This document shows, piece after piece, positions 40,347-50,553 of a DNA stretch of 64,000 nucleotides; positions within the stretch are counted from its first letter, which is position 1; each line of letters begins with the position of its first letter. Location: positions 248,001 through 312,000 of the forward strand of contig NZ_CP126161.1 of NCBI RefSeq assembly GCF_030127105.1, written 5' to 3'. A program made the translations under genes and the position numbers. Origin of the DNA: Haloarcula pelagica. GTDB lineage: Archaea; Halobacteriota; Halobacteria; Halobacteriales; Haloarculaceae. The notes beneath the pieces were generated by a model. That model ran no database searches. It was not told the DNA's origin and worked only from the letters and a program-made list of their open reading frames with translations.

Positions 40347-42574
40347 ATGGAGATCGCGCGTTCGCTGCGGGCGGAGGCGTCGGGTGCCGACGAGCGGCGG
40401 GTCCTCGTCCTGGCCGGCAGCCCCGAGCGGACCCGCGAGCGGGCGGCCGATGCACTCGACGCGGCCGACATCCCGCCCGCGGCGACGACCGTCGTCGGGC
40501 CGGTCGACTTCCTCGATTGCGAGCGGTACCCCCAGTCGCGGGCCGACGAACTGCTGGGCCGGACCCGCTCGGCGGTCGTGCTCGACTGTCACGAGGAGTT
40601 CCGGCCGAACGCGCTGGGCCGGACCGTCGGGGCCGTCGACGGCGGCGGCCTGCTCGTGTTGCTGACGCCGCCGCTGGACGAGTGGCCCGAGCGTCGGGAC
40701 GGCTTCGACGAGTCCCTCGCCGTCCCACCGTTCGAGGTTGCGGACGTGAGCGGCCACTTCAGACGCCGGGTCGTCGAGACGCTGCGGGCACACCCCGGAA
40801 TCGCGATCGTCGATGTCGACGCGGACCGGATCGAACGCGACGGGCTGACCGATCCGGCCCCGCGACGGCCGCGACGACCGCCGGCGGCGCCCCCGACGCG
40901 ACGTTCCGGCCGGCGACCTACGAGGCCTGTCTCACCGACGACCAGGTGACGGCCGTCCACGCCTTCGAGGCACTGTGCGCGCCCGGACACGCCGTCGTGG
41001 TCGAGGCCGACAGGGGACGCGGCAAGTCGAGCGCGGCCGGACTGGCGGCCGCGAACCTCGCGCTGACGGGGTCGGGCGTGCTCGTGACCGCACCGCAGTA
41101 CCGCAGCGCGTCGGAAGTGTTCGCCCGGGCGCGGGCGCTGTTCGAAACCCTCGGCGTGGCCGTCGAGTCCGACGACAGCGACACACCGCGACGCCTGACC
41201 GTCGACGGCGGGTCCATCCGTTTCGAACCACCCGAGGCGGCCCTGGCAGCCGTCGACGGAGCCGACGTGGTGATCGTCGACGAGGCCGCCGCGCTCCCGG
41301 TCCACCGCCTCGAAGGGTTCCTCGACGCGCCGGCCGTGGCGTTCACGACGACCGTCCACGGCTACGAGGGGGCGGGCCGCAGCTTCGACGTGCGCTTTCG
41401 GGACCACCTGGCCGACAGCGATCACGAGGTGACCGACGTGACGATGACGGCCCCCATCCGGTACGCATCGGCCGATCCGGTCGAGACCTGGGCGTTCCGG
41501 GCGCTGTTGCTGGACGCCCGACCCGCCGTCGACCAGCTCGTCGCGGACGCGACACCGGAGACGGTCAGCTACCGGCGGCTGACGACGGCCGAACTGGTGG
41601 GCGACGAGCACCTGCTCCGGGAGGTGTTCGGCCTGCTCGTCCTGGCCCACTACCGGACCGAGCCGGCAGATCTGGCGCGCCTGTTAGACGCGCCGAACCT
41701 CTCGGTCCACGCGCTCGTCCACGAGGGACACGTCGTCTCGGTGGCGCTGCTCGCCAGCGAGGGGGGCCTCCCCGCGGACACCAGGGCGAAGATGTACGCC
41801 GGCCGCCGCGTCCGGGGAAACTTGATCCCCGACGTGCTGACGACCCAGCTACGGGACGAGGCCGCCGGTGTTCCGGTCGGTCGGCGGATCCTGCGCATCG
41901 CGACCCACGCCGCCGTGCGATCCCGCGGGCTGGGCTCGGCGCTGCTCGGCGAGATCGAGGCACACGCAGGGGAGCCCGTCGACTGGCTCGGCGTCGGCTA
42001 CGGCGCGACCCCCGAACTCGCCCGGTTCTGGCGGGCGAACGGCTACGGAACCGTCCACATCTCGACCTCGCGAAACGACGAGAGCGGGGAGTACTCCGCG
42101 GTGATGCTCTCGCCGTCTTCGGACGCCGGCGAGGCGCTCGCAGCCCGCCACGCGGGGTGGCTCTGTGACCGAGCCGTCGCAGTCCTCACGGACCCACTCG
42201 ACGACGCCGACCCGGACGTGATCCGCGAACTACTGGCCGCGATCCACGCCAGCCCCGACCCCGACCTCTCGGACTGGGAGTGGCGCGTCGTCGCCGGCGT
42301 CCCACGCGGCGCGTCGGTCATGGAGACCGATCCCGACCCGTTCCGGCGGCTGGCGCTCCGGCATCTGGTCGCGCCCGAGGACACGGACGCCCTGACCGAC
42401 CGGGAGGAACGGCTGCTCGTCAGGAAGGCGCTCCAGGCACGTCCCTGGACGGAGGTGTCCGAGGAGTTAGGGTTCCCCTCCCGCCGGCAGTGTATGCGGG
42501 CGCTTGGCGGAGCCGTCGAAAGATTGACGCGCCTGTACGGAGACAGCAGCGTACAGGAGGAACTCGACAGATGA
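40347..42574 (+). CDS. tmcA: tRNA(Met) cytidine acetyltransferase TmcA, interrupted by a one-base frameshift
   Basis: From ATG 40347 the N-terminal domain (DUF1726-like) is read in one frame to about 40860, where a CCCC run (40858-40861) is reached. The remaining protein continues in the -1 frame (TAATTAGGAPDATFRPATY...) to TGA 42574. Together they match TmcA: helicase domain with EADRGRGKSSAAG (Walker A) and VIVDEAAALP (Walker B), a GNAT domain with RIATHAAVRSRGLGSALL, and a C-terminal tRNA-binding part. TmcA makes ac4C in RNA. Adding one C to the run restores a single frame. Whether this is a sequencing error or a real disruption cannot be told. Confidence 0.8.
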
Positions 42575-43086
42575 ACTTGCCCCTGCCGCTCCCGGTCCTC
42601 GGTTTCGAGACGACGCTGGTCGTCATCGCGTTCGTCTTGCTGATCGCCGGCGTCGTCGGAAGTCTCGTGCCACAGGTCCCCGGTGCGCCCCTCTCGCTGG
42701 CCGGCGTCTACGTCTACTGGGTCGGAAGCGGGATGACCGAACCCGGCGTCGTCCTGCTGGCTGTACTCACCATGGTCGGTGCGCTCACCTGGGTCGTCGA
42801 CTTCGCCGGCGGTGCCGTCGCCGCTCGCGTCGGTGGCGCCTCCACGAAGACAGCCGTCGCGGCCGGGCTGGTCGGCCTGGTGCTGTTCTTCGTGACCGGC
42901 CCGCTGGGCATCCTGCTGGGTGTCGCGCTCACCGTCTTCGCGCTGGAACTCTATCGCCAGGAGGACGCCCGCAAAGGACTCAAGGCCGCACTGGTCACCA
43001 CCGCCGGGATGCTCGCCTCCGGGATCGTCCAGGCGATGCTCACCGGGTCGATGCTGGTGGCGATGCTGGCCGTCGCGCTCCTATGA
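42571..43086 (+). CDS. DUF456-like membrane protein
   Basis: 171 residues; ATG overlaps the tmcA stop. About four to five TM segments; the family pattern VLLIAGVVGSLVPQVPGAPLSLAGVYVYW and VDFAGGAVAARVGGASTKTAVAAGL is typical of DUF456. Function unknown. It is probably in the tmcA transcript and couples to the next gene. Confidence 0.75.
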   Translation: MNLPLPLPVLGFETTLVVIAFVLLIAGVVGSLVPQVPGAPLSLAGVYVYWVGSGMTEPGVVLLAVLTMVGALTWVVDFAGGAVAARVGGASTKTAVAAGLVGLVLFFVTGPLGILLGVALTVFALELYRQEDARKGLKAALVTTAGMLASGIVQAMLTGSMLVAMLAVALL

Positions 43087-43247
43087 CGACGTGTGCGGAG
43101 TCGGGCTGTACGAACGAGGCCGCCGTGGAACTCCACGTTCCCTGGGCCGAGAACCGCCGGGTCTGTACGGCTCACGCGCGGGTGTGGGCTCAGAAAGACG
43201 GCGTGGTCCCGGAGCCGCTCGACGGTCACGAGGACGAGTGGCCCTAG
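43083..43247 (+). CDS. 54-residue Cys-rich small protein
   Basis: ATG overlaps the previous stop. CAESGC and the later VCTAHAR provide a C-x4-C and C-x2-H zinc site. The C-terminus is acidic. It overlaps the end of the convergent acetyltransferase gene by four bases. Function unknown. Confidence 0.6.
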   Translation: MTTCAESGCTNEAAVELHVPWAENRRVCTAHARVWAQKDGVVPEPLDGHEDEWP

Positions 43248-43975
43248 AGGGACTTGGCGAGCATCACTTCGTCGGCGTACTCGCCGTCGATCTTGTAGTG
43301 GTCCTCGCGGATCGCTTCGGTCTGCCAGCCGTGGCCTTCGAGGAACTCGATGGCGGTCTCGTTCGAGGACGGGACTGAGTTGTACAGCTTCTCGTAGCCG
43401 TGATCGCTGGCCCACTCGGTGCCGCGGGTCAGCAGTTGCGAACCGATGCCGTGGCCGCGGTACTGGGCCAGCACTCCGAGCGTGAGTTCGGCGGTGTGGT
43501 TGAGTTTCGCGATCTCGGGGTGTTTGAGGTGGACCCAGCCGACCACGTCGTTGTCGATGCAGGCGACGAAGAAGATCCGGGACTCCAGTTCGTTGTGCCG
43601 CAACAGGACGCCCTCGGTGTCGATCACGTCGGCGACCGTCTCGGCGTCGACGTACTCGCCGCTGCCGATTGCCGCCCGGATCGCCCCGACGAGTCCGGTC
43701 AGGTCCTCCTGGCGGGCCTGCCGGATCGTGAACTCCACGTCGTCGACCTCGAACTCCTCCTCGCCGCCGTCTTCGTAGGCGATACGGAGTTCGCCGCCCT
43801 CCTCTCTGAGCACGCCGTCGCGTTTCATGATCGCGACGTGGTGGCCGAACGGGTGAGCCTCCATCCGGAGCGCCCTGCGTGCCTCTTCGGGGTCGACCGA
43901 GCCGTGTGACTCGACGTACTGGTAGATGTCCTTCCGGTCGGCGTGGTCGAACTGCAACGGTTCAGTGAGCTCCAT
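43244..43975 (-). CDS. GNAT acetyltransferase with N-terminal HTH-like region
   Basis: 243 residues. Residues about 10-75 resemble a winged helix (DRKDIYQYVESHGSVDPEEARRALRM). The GNAT domain follows with AELTLGVLAQYRGHGIGSQLLTRG, the acetyl-CoA loop R/Q-x2-G-x-G/A. The C-terminal NETAIEFLEGHGWQTE is the usual GNAT end. Acetylation of a protein or small molecule is expected, substrate unknown. Confidence 0.82.
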   Translation of the reverse strand: MELTEPLQFDHADRKDIYQYVESHGSVDPEEARRALRMEAHPFGHHVAIMKRDGVLREEGGELRIAYEDGGEEEFEVDDVEFTIRQARQEDLTGLVGAIRAAIGSGEYVDAETVADVIDTEGVLLRHNELESRIFFVACIDNDVVGWVHLKHPEIAKLNHTAELTLGVLAQYRGHGIGSQLLTRGTEWASDHGYEKLYNSVPSSNETAIEFLEGHGWQTEAIREDHYKIDGEYADEVMLAKSL

Positions 43976-44020
43976 GGGTACTGGTACCACGACCCAGAAC
44001 TTAATCTTTTATCACGCTAA

Positions 44021-44395
44021 TTACTCGGTGACACGTTCCCGCTCGGGGACGCCGGTCAACACGACGGCGACATCCCTGATGTTGTGGGTGTCCACGAGCA
44101 GTTCGGCGGCTTCACGGATGGTGTGGGTGGTGTCCAGGTCGACGCCGTAACACCGGGCGTACAGTTCCAGCCAGTCGTTCATCGTCGCCTCCAGGCGGTC
44201 GAACTCCGACTCGCCGAAGCGGACCCACGACTCCCCGGTCCGGGCCTCGCAGTACAGCGAGACGGTCGGCCCGAACCCCTCCCGGAGGAGGTCCATCGCC
44301 CGTTCCTCGGCCGGCGGCTCCGGGTCCAGCGACTCCCCGGCCCGCTCGGCCCGTTGCTCCAGCGCCCGGATGCGGTCGCGGTACTGGTGGCTCAT
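44021..44395 (-). CDS. Hypothetical protein at the end of the fix cluster
   Basis: 124 residues from ATG 44395, which overlaps the end of fixC. Mostly helical with RDRIRALEQRAERAGESL and LLVDTHNIRDVAVVLTG. No cysteines of redox type except isolated ones. It is co-transcribed with the fixABC genes, so a link to electron transfer is possible but unproven. Confidence 0.6.
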   Translation of the reverse strand: MSHQYRDRIRALEQRAERAGESLDPEPPAEERAMDLLREGFGPTVSLYCEARTGESWVRFGESEFDRLEATMNDWLELYARCYGVDLDTTHTIREAAELLVDTHNIRDVAVVLTGVPERERVTE

Positions 44396-46050
44396 CCCTG
44401 TTTGTAGTCGACCCCCTTCCCGCCGGCGGGGTGTTCCCAGTCGGTGTCGGCGACGACGGCACAGGTCCCACACTCGACGCAGGGCTGGGTGTCCAGGCTG
44501 ACCAGGTGTTCCTCGTGACCGTTGGTCTGGACCATCTCGTCGCGGTAACAGCCGCCGCCGAAGTCCTTGGCGCTGACCGGACAGGCCGTCACGGCCGTTC
44601 CGGAGGCCTCGAAGGAGTTGTCGACGAGTTCGATGTGTGGCTCGCCCACGTCGTAGGTCAGGTCGCCGATACGGTCGTCCAGTTCCGGCGGCTGGACGGT
44701 GTTCTCGTCGGTGACGCGCTCACCCAGTTCCTCGGCGATGACTGTCGGCAGGGTGACGTAGGGGAGCTTGGTGTCGGGGATCATCGAGACCAGCGTGGGC
44801 GACGAGTAGGCCCGTTCGAGCAGGCCGCCGGCCGCCCGGACGCCGAATCGACCGACGGCCGACTCGGCGACGGCGTTCGAGAGGTCGTCCAGCGGCCCGA
44901 GTTCGCCGAGCTTCCCGACCACGTTGTACGTCGTCGGCCGGAGCTTGTCCATCACGCCCTCGTCGTGCAGTTTCTTCTCGTAGAGATCGCCGGCCGTGTG
45001 TGGGTCGCCCCGGGCTCGGGCCTCGGTGAACGCCTCCGCGGCGAGGGCGCCCGCCGTCACGGCGTGGTTCATCCCCTTGATGATCGGCCCCTGGGCCTGC
45101 ATCTGGCCGGCGGCGTCACCCACCAGGACCAGCCGATCCCGGTGGGGCGAGGTGTGGGCCACCTTCTTCGAATCGGGGACGAGTTTCGCGCTGTACTCCA
45201 GTTCCTCGTAGTCGTCGCCGAGCCACTGGGCCATCAGCGGGTGGGTCAGCAGGCTGTCTAGCAGTTCGTGGGGTTCGGCTTCCTCCTCGGCGATCGAGTC
45301 CAAGTGGAAGACGGTGCCGATGGAGAGCGACGCCTCGTTCGTGTAGAGGAAGCCACCGCCCCGAACGCCGTCGAAGAGGTCACCCGAGAACAGGTGAGCG
45401 ACGCCCTCGTCGTCGTCGATGTCGAACCGCTCGTTGATCCGCTCGGGGTCCATCTCGACGACGGCCTTGACGCCCTGGAACCACTCCTCGGGGTCGTCCC
45501 AGTCCATCAGGCCGGCGTCGCGTGCGAGTTCGGAGTTGACGCCGTCTGCGGCGATCACGATGTCGGCCTCGATTGGGTCGATTTCCTCACAGGTGACCCC
45601 GACGATCTCGCCCCGCTCGCGGAGCAAGCCGGTGACGTGGACTTCCGTCAGGAGACCGCCGCCGGTCTCGCGAGTGAGTTCGTGGACTCGCTGGGCAAGC
45701 CAGGAGTCCATCTTCCGGCGCAACACGGCGTCGGCCCACTCGGTGTCGTGGTGGTGGAGGTCGACGATGTCGAAGGACTTGACCTGATCGCCGGCGATGT
45801 TGTGGATGTAGTTCTCCGTGACCGGGCGCTCGCTGGCCTCCTCGCGGAACGCCGGAAACAGGCTGTCGATGGTGTAGGGCGCGGACTCCTCCGCGTAGAT
45901 CAGCCCGCCGGAGACGTTCTTCGAGCCGGCGTCGACGCCCCGTTCGAGGACGAGGGTCTCGACACCGTTCCGAGCGAGCGTCGCCGCCGCGGCGGCCCCG
46001 CCGGGCCCACAGCCGACGACGACGGCCTCGTAGGACTCGTACTCAGTCAT
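44392..46050 (-). CDS. fixC: FixC-FixX fusion: ETF-quinone oxidoreductase with ferredoxin-like C-terminus
   Basis: 552 residues from ATG 46050. The N-terminus is a Rossmann FAD motif VVGCGPGGAAAAATLARNG, followed by the FixC-type AADGVNSELA and GDAAGQMQAQGPIIKGMNHA motifs. The last about 90 residues carry the FixX ferredoxin-like domain, with CPVSAKDFGGGCYRDEM and CVECGTC. The enzyme accepts electrons from FixAB (ETF) and passes them to quinone or ferredoxin. In many other organisms FixX is separate; here it is fused. Confidence 0.9.
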   Translation of the reverse strand: MTEYESYEAVVVGCGPGGAAAAATLARNGVETLVLERGVDAGSKNVSGGLIYAEESAPYTIDSLFPAFREEASERPVTENYIHNIAGDQVKSFDIVDLHHHDTEWADAVLRRKMDSWLAQRVHELTRETGGGLLTEVHVTGLLRERGEIVGVTCEEIDPIEADIVIAADGVNSELARDAGLMDWDDPEEWFQGVKAVVEMDPERINERFDIDDDEGVAHLFSGDLFDGVRGGGFLYTNEASLSIGTVFHLDSIAEEEAEPHELLDSLLTHPLMAQWLGDDYEELEYSAKLVPDSKKVAHTSPHRDRLVLVGDAAGQMQAQGPIIKGMNHAVTAGALAAEAFTEARARGDPHTAGDLYEKKLHDEGVMDKLRPTTYNVVGKLGELGPLDDLSNAVAESAVGRFGVRAAGGLLERAYSSPTLVSMIPDTKLPYVTLPTVIAEELGERVTDENTVQPPELDDRIGDLTYDVGEPHIELVDNSFEASGTAVTACPVSAKDFGGGCYRDEMVQTNGHEEHLVSLDTQPCVECGTCAVVADTDWEHPAGGKGVDYKQG

Positions 46051-47701
46051 CGCTGGCCTCCACGGCCGCGGCCAGTTCACCGCGCTCGACGGCCTCGGTC
46101 AACTGGGGCAGGACCTCGAAGAGGTCCCCCTCGATCACGTAGTCCGAGAAGTCCGCGATGTCGGCGTCGGCGTCGGTGTTGATCGCGATGATCGTGTCCG
46201 ACTCGTCACAGCCGACCTTGTGCTGGATCGCCCCGGAGATGCCGGCGGCGATGTAGACATCGGGCTGGACCTCCTGGCCGGACTCGCCGATCTGGCGCTC
46301 CTCCGAGATGTACTGCTCGACGTGGCCGTCGAAGGAGTACGAGGAGGTGATGACCCCCCGAGAGAGGCCCAGATCGGCGTCCTCGAAGGCGTCGACGAGA
46401 TCGAGCGCCAGTTCGACGCCCGTCGTCGGGTCGTCGCCGATGCCGCGGCCGACGGCGACGACCACCTCGTTGCCGGTGAGGTCCACCCCACCGGAGAGCC
46501 GGTCGAACTCGGGCACGTCGACGAGGAACCACTCGTCGTCCAGTTCCATCTCGTAGTCAATCACCTCGGCCTCACGCTCGGTGTCCGGTTCGGGGACCTC
46601 GAAACTCCCCGGAATCACCGACGCACCCTGCGGGTGGAAGTCCCGGTTGGGCTTGTCGATACAGAGGATCGTCGAGTACTCGAACCCGGAGAAGTCCGGG
46701 CGCTTCATGTGCAGCACCCGCTCGAACTCCTTCTTGTCGCCGGCCTTGCCGGTCTTTGCGGGGTTCGAGATCATCGCCTCCTCGATGTACAGCCCCGAGC
46801 AGTCCGAGGCCAGCCCGGAGTCCAGTGCTCCCTGGACGAGCGCCGAGAGGTCACGGCCGTTGTTCGTCGCCGGGAAGACGGTGTAGCGCGGTTCGTGGTA
46901 GTCCTTCCAGTCGACTGCCTCGTGGCCCTCGCTGGCCAGTTCGCCGCCGGCGCGGGCCATGTCGACGAAGATCTCGGTGTAGGGCTTGTGCCGGAACCGT
47001 TCGAGCTGCTCGTCCTCGTGGTACAGTACGAGGTCGGCGCCGTAGGCGATCACGTCCTCGACGTGGTCGCTCGCGTCGGCGCCGATCAGGACCGCGACGA
47101 CGCGCTCGCTCTCCCCGTAGTCGTCGTTGTACTGGTCCATCAGTTCGCGGGCCTTGCCGAGCATCTCCTTCGAGACATCGACGAGTTCGCCGGCCTGGGT
47201 CTCGCAGTAGACCCACATGTCCCGGTAGTCGGCGCCGACGGTCCCCTCGACCCACTGCTTGTCGTTGGTGGGGTGGTCCAGTTCGGGATACTTCTCCTCG
47301 GGCGGGACGTACTCGACTTCGCCGACCTCGCCGTCCTCGTCCTCGCTGCCCTCGACCGACTCGATTCGGCTCTCGATCCGGGAGATCGCCGTCTTGCGGT
47401 TCTGACCGTCCTGCTCCCGGTCGAGCATGTCCCGGAGCACGTCGGCGTCGTCGACATCCCGGACGAGGTTCGCGATGTCGGCGACAGTCAGTTCCGAGAG
47501 GTCGACCGTCTCGGGGTCGACCTCGCCGCCCTCGTCTTCCAGTTTGTCGATGCGGCTCTGGATCAGCGTCTTGACGGGGGTGCGGTCCTCGCCGTCTTCC
47601 TCCAGGTCGAGCATCTCCCGGAGAACGGCTTCGTCGTCGATGTCCTTGATCTTCGGTCCCAGTTCGGCGATCTCGTGTTCGGTGGGGTCGATCTCGACCA
47701 T
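46043..47701 (-). CDS. fixB: Electron transfer flavoprotein alpha subunit (FixB/EtfA) with duplicated N-terminal extension
   Basis: 552 residues. The C-terminal half is the ETF alpha FAD domain with VVVAVGRGIGDDPTTGVELALDLVDAFEDADLGLSRGV and ISGAIQHKVG. The central part is the N-terminal ETF domain. An additional N-terminal region of about 150 residues carries two copies (about 11-55 and 73-117) of a helical unit, I.DIDDEAVLREML..E.DGEDR. These repeats are not part of the ETF core. The gene lies between fixA and fixC in the usual order. Confidence 0.88.
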   Translation of the reverse strand: MVEIDPTEHEIAELGPKIKDIDDEAVLREMLDLEEDGEDRTPVKTLIQSRIDKLEDEGGEVDPETVDLSELTVADIANLVRDVDDADVLRDMLDREQDGQNRKTAISRIESRIESVEGSEDEDGEVGEVEYVPPEEKYPELDHPTNDKQWVEGTVGADYRDMWVYCETQAGELVDVSKEMLGKARELMDQYNDDYGESERVVAVLIGADASDHVEDVIAYGADLVLYHEDEQLERFRHKPYTEIFVDMARAGGELASEGHEAVDWKDYHEPRYTVFPATNNGRDLSALVQGALDSGLASDCSGLYIEEAMISNPAKTGKAGDKKEFERVLHMKRPDFSGFEYSTILCIDKPNRDFHPQGASVIPGSFEVPEPDTEREAEVIDYEMELDDEWFLVDVPEFDRLSGGVDLTGNEVVVAVGRGIGDDPTTGVELALDLVDAFEDADLGLSRGVITSSYSFDGHVEQYISEERQIGESGQEVQPDVYIAAGISGAIQHKVGCDESDTIIAINTDADADIADFSDYVIEGDLFEVLPQLTEAVERGELAAAVEASDD

Positions 47702-47703
47702 TG

Positions 47704-48558
47704 TCAGTCACCTGCCACAAAGGGCGTGAGTTCGTCCAGTACCTGCTCCATGCCGGCGTCGTCGTCGGCCGTGACGTGAGTGGCCTCCCGTTCGGACGGG
47801 GCCTTCGGGATCGGGTCGACGCCGGCGACGATGGTCGGCGAGCCGTCCAGCCCGATATAATCGGGGTCCAGATTGAGGTCCTGGTGATCCCACACCGTCA
47901 CGTGCTCCTCGTAGTTCTCGGCCCGTTCCTGGGTCTGTTCCCGGAGATCCTTGTGTTTCAGCCGGTGGCTGGCCTTCCGGTAGGTCGGCTCGAACTCGGG
48001 ATCGGCGACGACGAAACAGGGCATCGGTGCCTCGACGGTCTCGATCTCGGAGACATCGCCGTCGACGAGCCGTTTCGCCCGGACCTGTCGCGCTTCCTCG
48101 TCGATGTCCAGCGAGATGACGTGCGTGATCGTCGGCCAGTCCAGACACCAGGCGGTCTGTGGGCCGGTGTGGCCCGTCTCCCCGTCGGCGGTCTTGAAGC
48201 CGGCAAACACCAGATCGGGCTCTTCGTCGAGGTGCTGGAGCCCCGTGGCGACAGTCATCGCCGTCGCCCACGTGTCGGCCGCCCCCATCTCACGATCGGA
48301 CAGGAGATAGAGGTCGTCGGCGTACACGTCGGCCATCCCCTCCTGGAGCACCTCCTTGTACCCCGGCGGCCCCATACTCATCAGCGAGACGTGTCCGCCG
48401 TTGCGGACCTTCGTCTGGAAGGCCGCACGGAGCGCGTGCTTGTCGTTCGGGTTCATCACGGTCGGGGTCTTGCCCCGTTCGAGGTGGCCGTCCTCGTCGA
48501 AGGAGACCTGTCCCTCGCGGAAGTCGGGGACGCCCTTCGTGAGTACCACAGTATGCAT
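47704..48558 (-). CDS. fixA: Electron transfer flavoprotein beta subunit (FixA/EtfB)
   Basis: 284 residues. The family pattern is a Rossmann-like adenine-nucleotide-binding fold: VVLTKGVPDFREGQVSFDEDGHL, then MNPNDKHALRAAFQ, GPPGYKEVLQEGMADVYADDLYLLSD and VFAGFKTADGETGHTGPQTAWCLDWP. It pairs with FixB to form ETF. It is the first core gene of the cluster; its ATG is followed upstream by a 317-base gene-free region with an AATAATATTA stretch that may hold the promoter. Confidence 0.9.
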   Translation of the reverse strand: MHTVVLTKGVPDFREGQVSFDEDGHLERGKTPTVMNPNDKHALRAAFQTKVRNGGHVSLMSMGPPGYKEVLQEGMADVYADDLYLLSDREMGAADTWATAMTVATGLQHLDEEPDLVFAGFKTADGETGHTGPQTAWCLDWPTITHVISLDIDEEARQVRAKRLVDGDVSEIETVEAPMPCFVVADPEFEPTYRKASHRLKHKDLREQTQERAENYEEHVTVWDHQDLNLDPDYIGLDGSPTIVAGVDPIPKAPSEREATHVTADDDAGMEQVLDELTPFVAGD

Positions 48559-48875
48559 GTTGTTGTCTACCTCGTGAACGATTCTCTGACGGGCAGGCTA
48601 ATAATATTACTCACGATTAACTACTACATAGCTAGGTTGTCACCACGGTCTGGATCGAGAAGTGCCCGTAATACTGCGGGAGCGGCATCGAAGAGGCCCG
48701 TCGTGTTGCCCCCGGTTTCGGAGTCCGCCGTCAGACTCGAAAACTGGTATTTCAGGCGGCCGATCAGGATGTCGAACCCAGTCCTGACCGCTCGTGGGCG
48801 GTGCCTGGATCACGGGCCGAGAGCACACTCATCCGACGTTGGGACCGAGTAACGGGGTCGGATCGGCGAGAACAG
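48559..48875. promoter_or_regulatory. Intergenic region between the ferredoxin and fixA genes
   Basis: About 317 bases without a convincing gene. CTAATAATATTACTCAC at about 48599-48615 is the best promoter-like stretch for fixA, giving a leader of about 15-40 bases. The rest is GC-rich and no clear structure was recognised. Confidence 0.45.
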
Positions 48876-49211
<336 letters not shown>

Positions 49212-49410
49212 CTAATCTCATCACGGCAGCCTACTTAAATGTTCGACTGCCGACCGCCGAGGCGGTACGGAATCGTTCGGCCGCTGCTGTGTCTCCGGGT
49301 GTCTGCTCCGGCCTGGCAGTACCCGGTCGGCGGATGCGGGCGGCATCGTGTCGACGGCTGTCGCCCCACGACGGGACCCGTCACCGACGCGCCGGCCGAC
49401 AGGCAGACGG

Positions 49411-50226
49411 TCAGCGGTGGCGGTCGAGGAACGACGCCGTCCGCTCGAACACCTCGTCGTAGCAGTGGCCGTGGAACGGGAACCCGTGTTCCTCCTCCCG
49501 GAGTTCGAGTTCGGCGTCGGTCACCGGCTCCAGCACCTCGTGGAACAGCTCGGACTGGGCTGCGGGGACGACCTCGTCGGCGGTGCCGTGGACCAGCAGC
49601 GTCGGCGCCGCGTCGGTGTCGACGTGACTCGTCGGCGACGCCAGTTCGGCCCGCTCGGGGTCGTCGGTCGGGGCGGCACCGAGGTAGCCGCTGTCGACCT
49701 GGTCGTCCGGCTCCTCGTCGCGCTGTCGCTCGATCGCCAGGAAGTCGTAGACGCCGGCGTAGCCGACGACCGCGTCGACCGCCGAGGACGTGCCCGGATA
49801 CACTTCCGGTTCGAACGCGGGGTCGTTCTGTGTGACCCCGGCCATCGCAGCGAGGTTCGCGCCGGCGGAGTGGCCGACTACCGAAATCCTGCTCGGGTCT
49901 GCGCCGAACCGGTCGCCCTCGCTGCGGACCCACTCGATGGCCGCCTTCACGTCGACGACCGGCGCCGGGAACTGCGAGTCGGGCGCCAGGCGGTACTGTG
50001 GTTCGATGGCGACGTAGCCCTCGCTCGCGAAGTCCATGGCCTGGCGGGCGAACTCGCCCTTGTCGCCGACGTGGAAGGCGCCCCCGCGGACGAGGACGAC
50101 GACGGGGAGCGGACCGGTCACGTCTGTCGGTTCGACCACGTCGAGACGGAGCGTGCCCCGGTCGGTCTCGTGGAACGGGACCTCCCGCGTGACCGTGAGC
50201 GTCTCCGCCGGCTCGGACTGGCGCAT
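49411..50226 (-). CDS. Alpha/beta hydrolase of the HSL-type esterase family
   Basis: 271 residues from ATG 50226. The oxyanion-hole motif VRGGAFHVGDK (HGG-like), the nucleophile in GHSAGANLA, the acid in GTADEVVP and the His in FHGHCYDE make a complete triad. Substrates are carboxylic esters; the physiological one is unknown. A short gene of unknown function lies upstream on the same strand. Confidence 0.82.
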   Translation of the reverse strand: MRQSEPAETLTVTREVPFHETDRGTLRLDVVEPTDVTGPLPVVVLVRGGAFHVGDKGEFARQAMDFASEGYVAIEPQYRLAPDSQFPAPVVDVKAAIEWVRSEGDRFGADPSRISVVGHSAGANLAAMAGVTQNDPAFEPEVYPGTSSAVDAVVGYAGVYDFLAIERQRDEEPDDQVDSGYLGAAPTDDPERAELASPTSHVDTDAAPTLLVHGTADEVVPAAQSELFHEVLEPVTDAELELREEEHGFPFHGHCYDEVFERTASFLDRHR

Positions 50227-50251
50227 GGGGTGGCTCCGGCGTCCGCCGGTT

Positions 50252-50485
50252 TCAACGTCCCGATGTCGCCGCCGGGTGCGCCCGCTCTCCGTCCCGGTCG
50301 GGAGGGCGGTAGTCTGCCTCGTAGAGCCACTCGGCGGCGCGCTCGGCCGCTTCGTGAGAGTAGCCGGCCGCCGCGACGGCCTCCGCGACCGCCGCGTCCG
50401 GGACCGGTCCGCTCGTCTGCCCGTCGAGCAGTTGCCACTCCTCCAGGGCACAGAGTTCGGCGGCCGAGTGGTCGGCCATCGTCAC
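50252..50485 (-). CDS. Small hypothetical protein upstream of the esterase
   Basis: 77 residues; M1 and M3 are both possible starts. Helical with AELCALEEWQLLDGQTSG and AVAEAVAAAGYSHEAAERAAEWLYEADYR. A haloarchaea-type protein of no named function. Probably the first gene of a two-gene unit with the esterase. Confidence 0.6.
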   Translation of the reverse strand: MTMADHSAAELCALEEWQLLDGQTSGPVPDAAVAEAVAAAGYSHEAAERAAEWLYEADYRPPDRDGERAHPAATSGR

Positions 50486-50553
50486 CAGACGCGTCCTTCC
50501 ATACGGTCACTCGGGGACCGAACAGCAAGAAAACCCGTCAGACGCCCGGCAGA

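Noticed and set aside
46220-47779. A 519-codon open frame on the + strand opposite fixB
   Set aside because: It is antisense to a confidently identified ETF alpha gene. Leu/Val/Asp-rich mirror-like sequence is expected from the codon bias.
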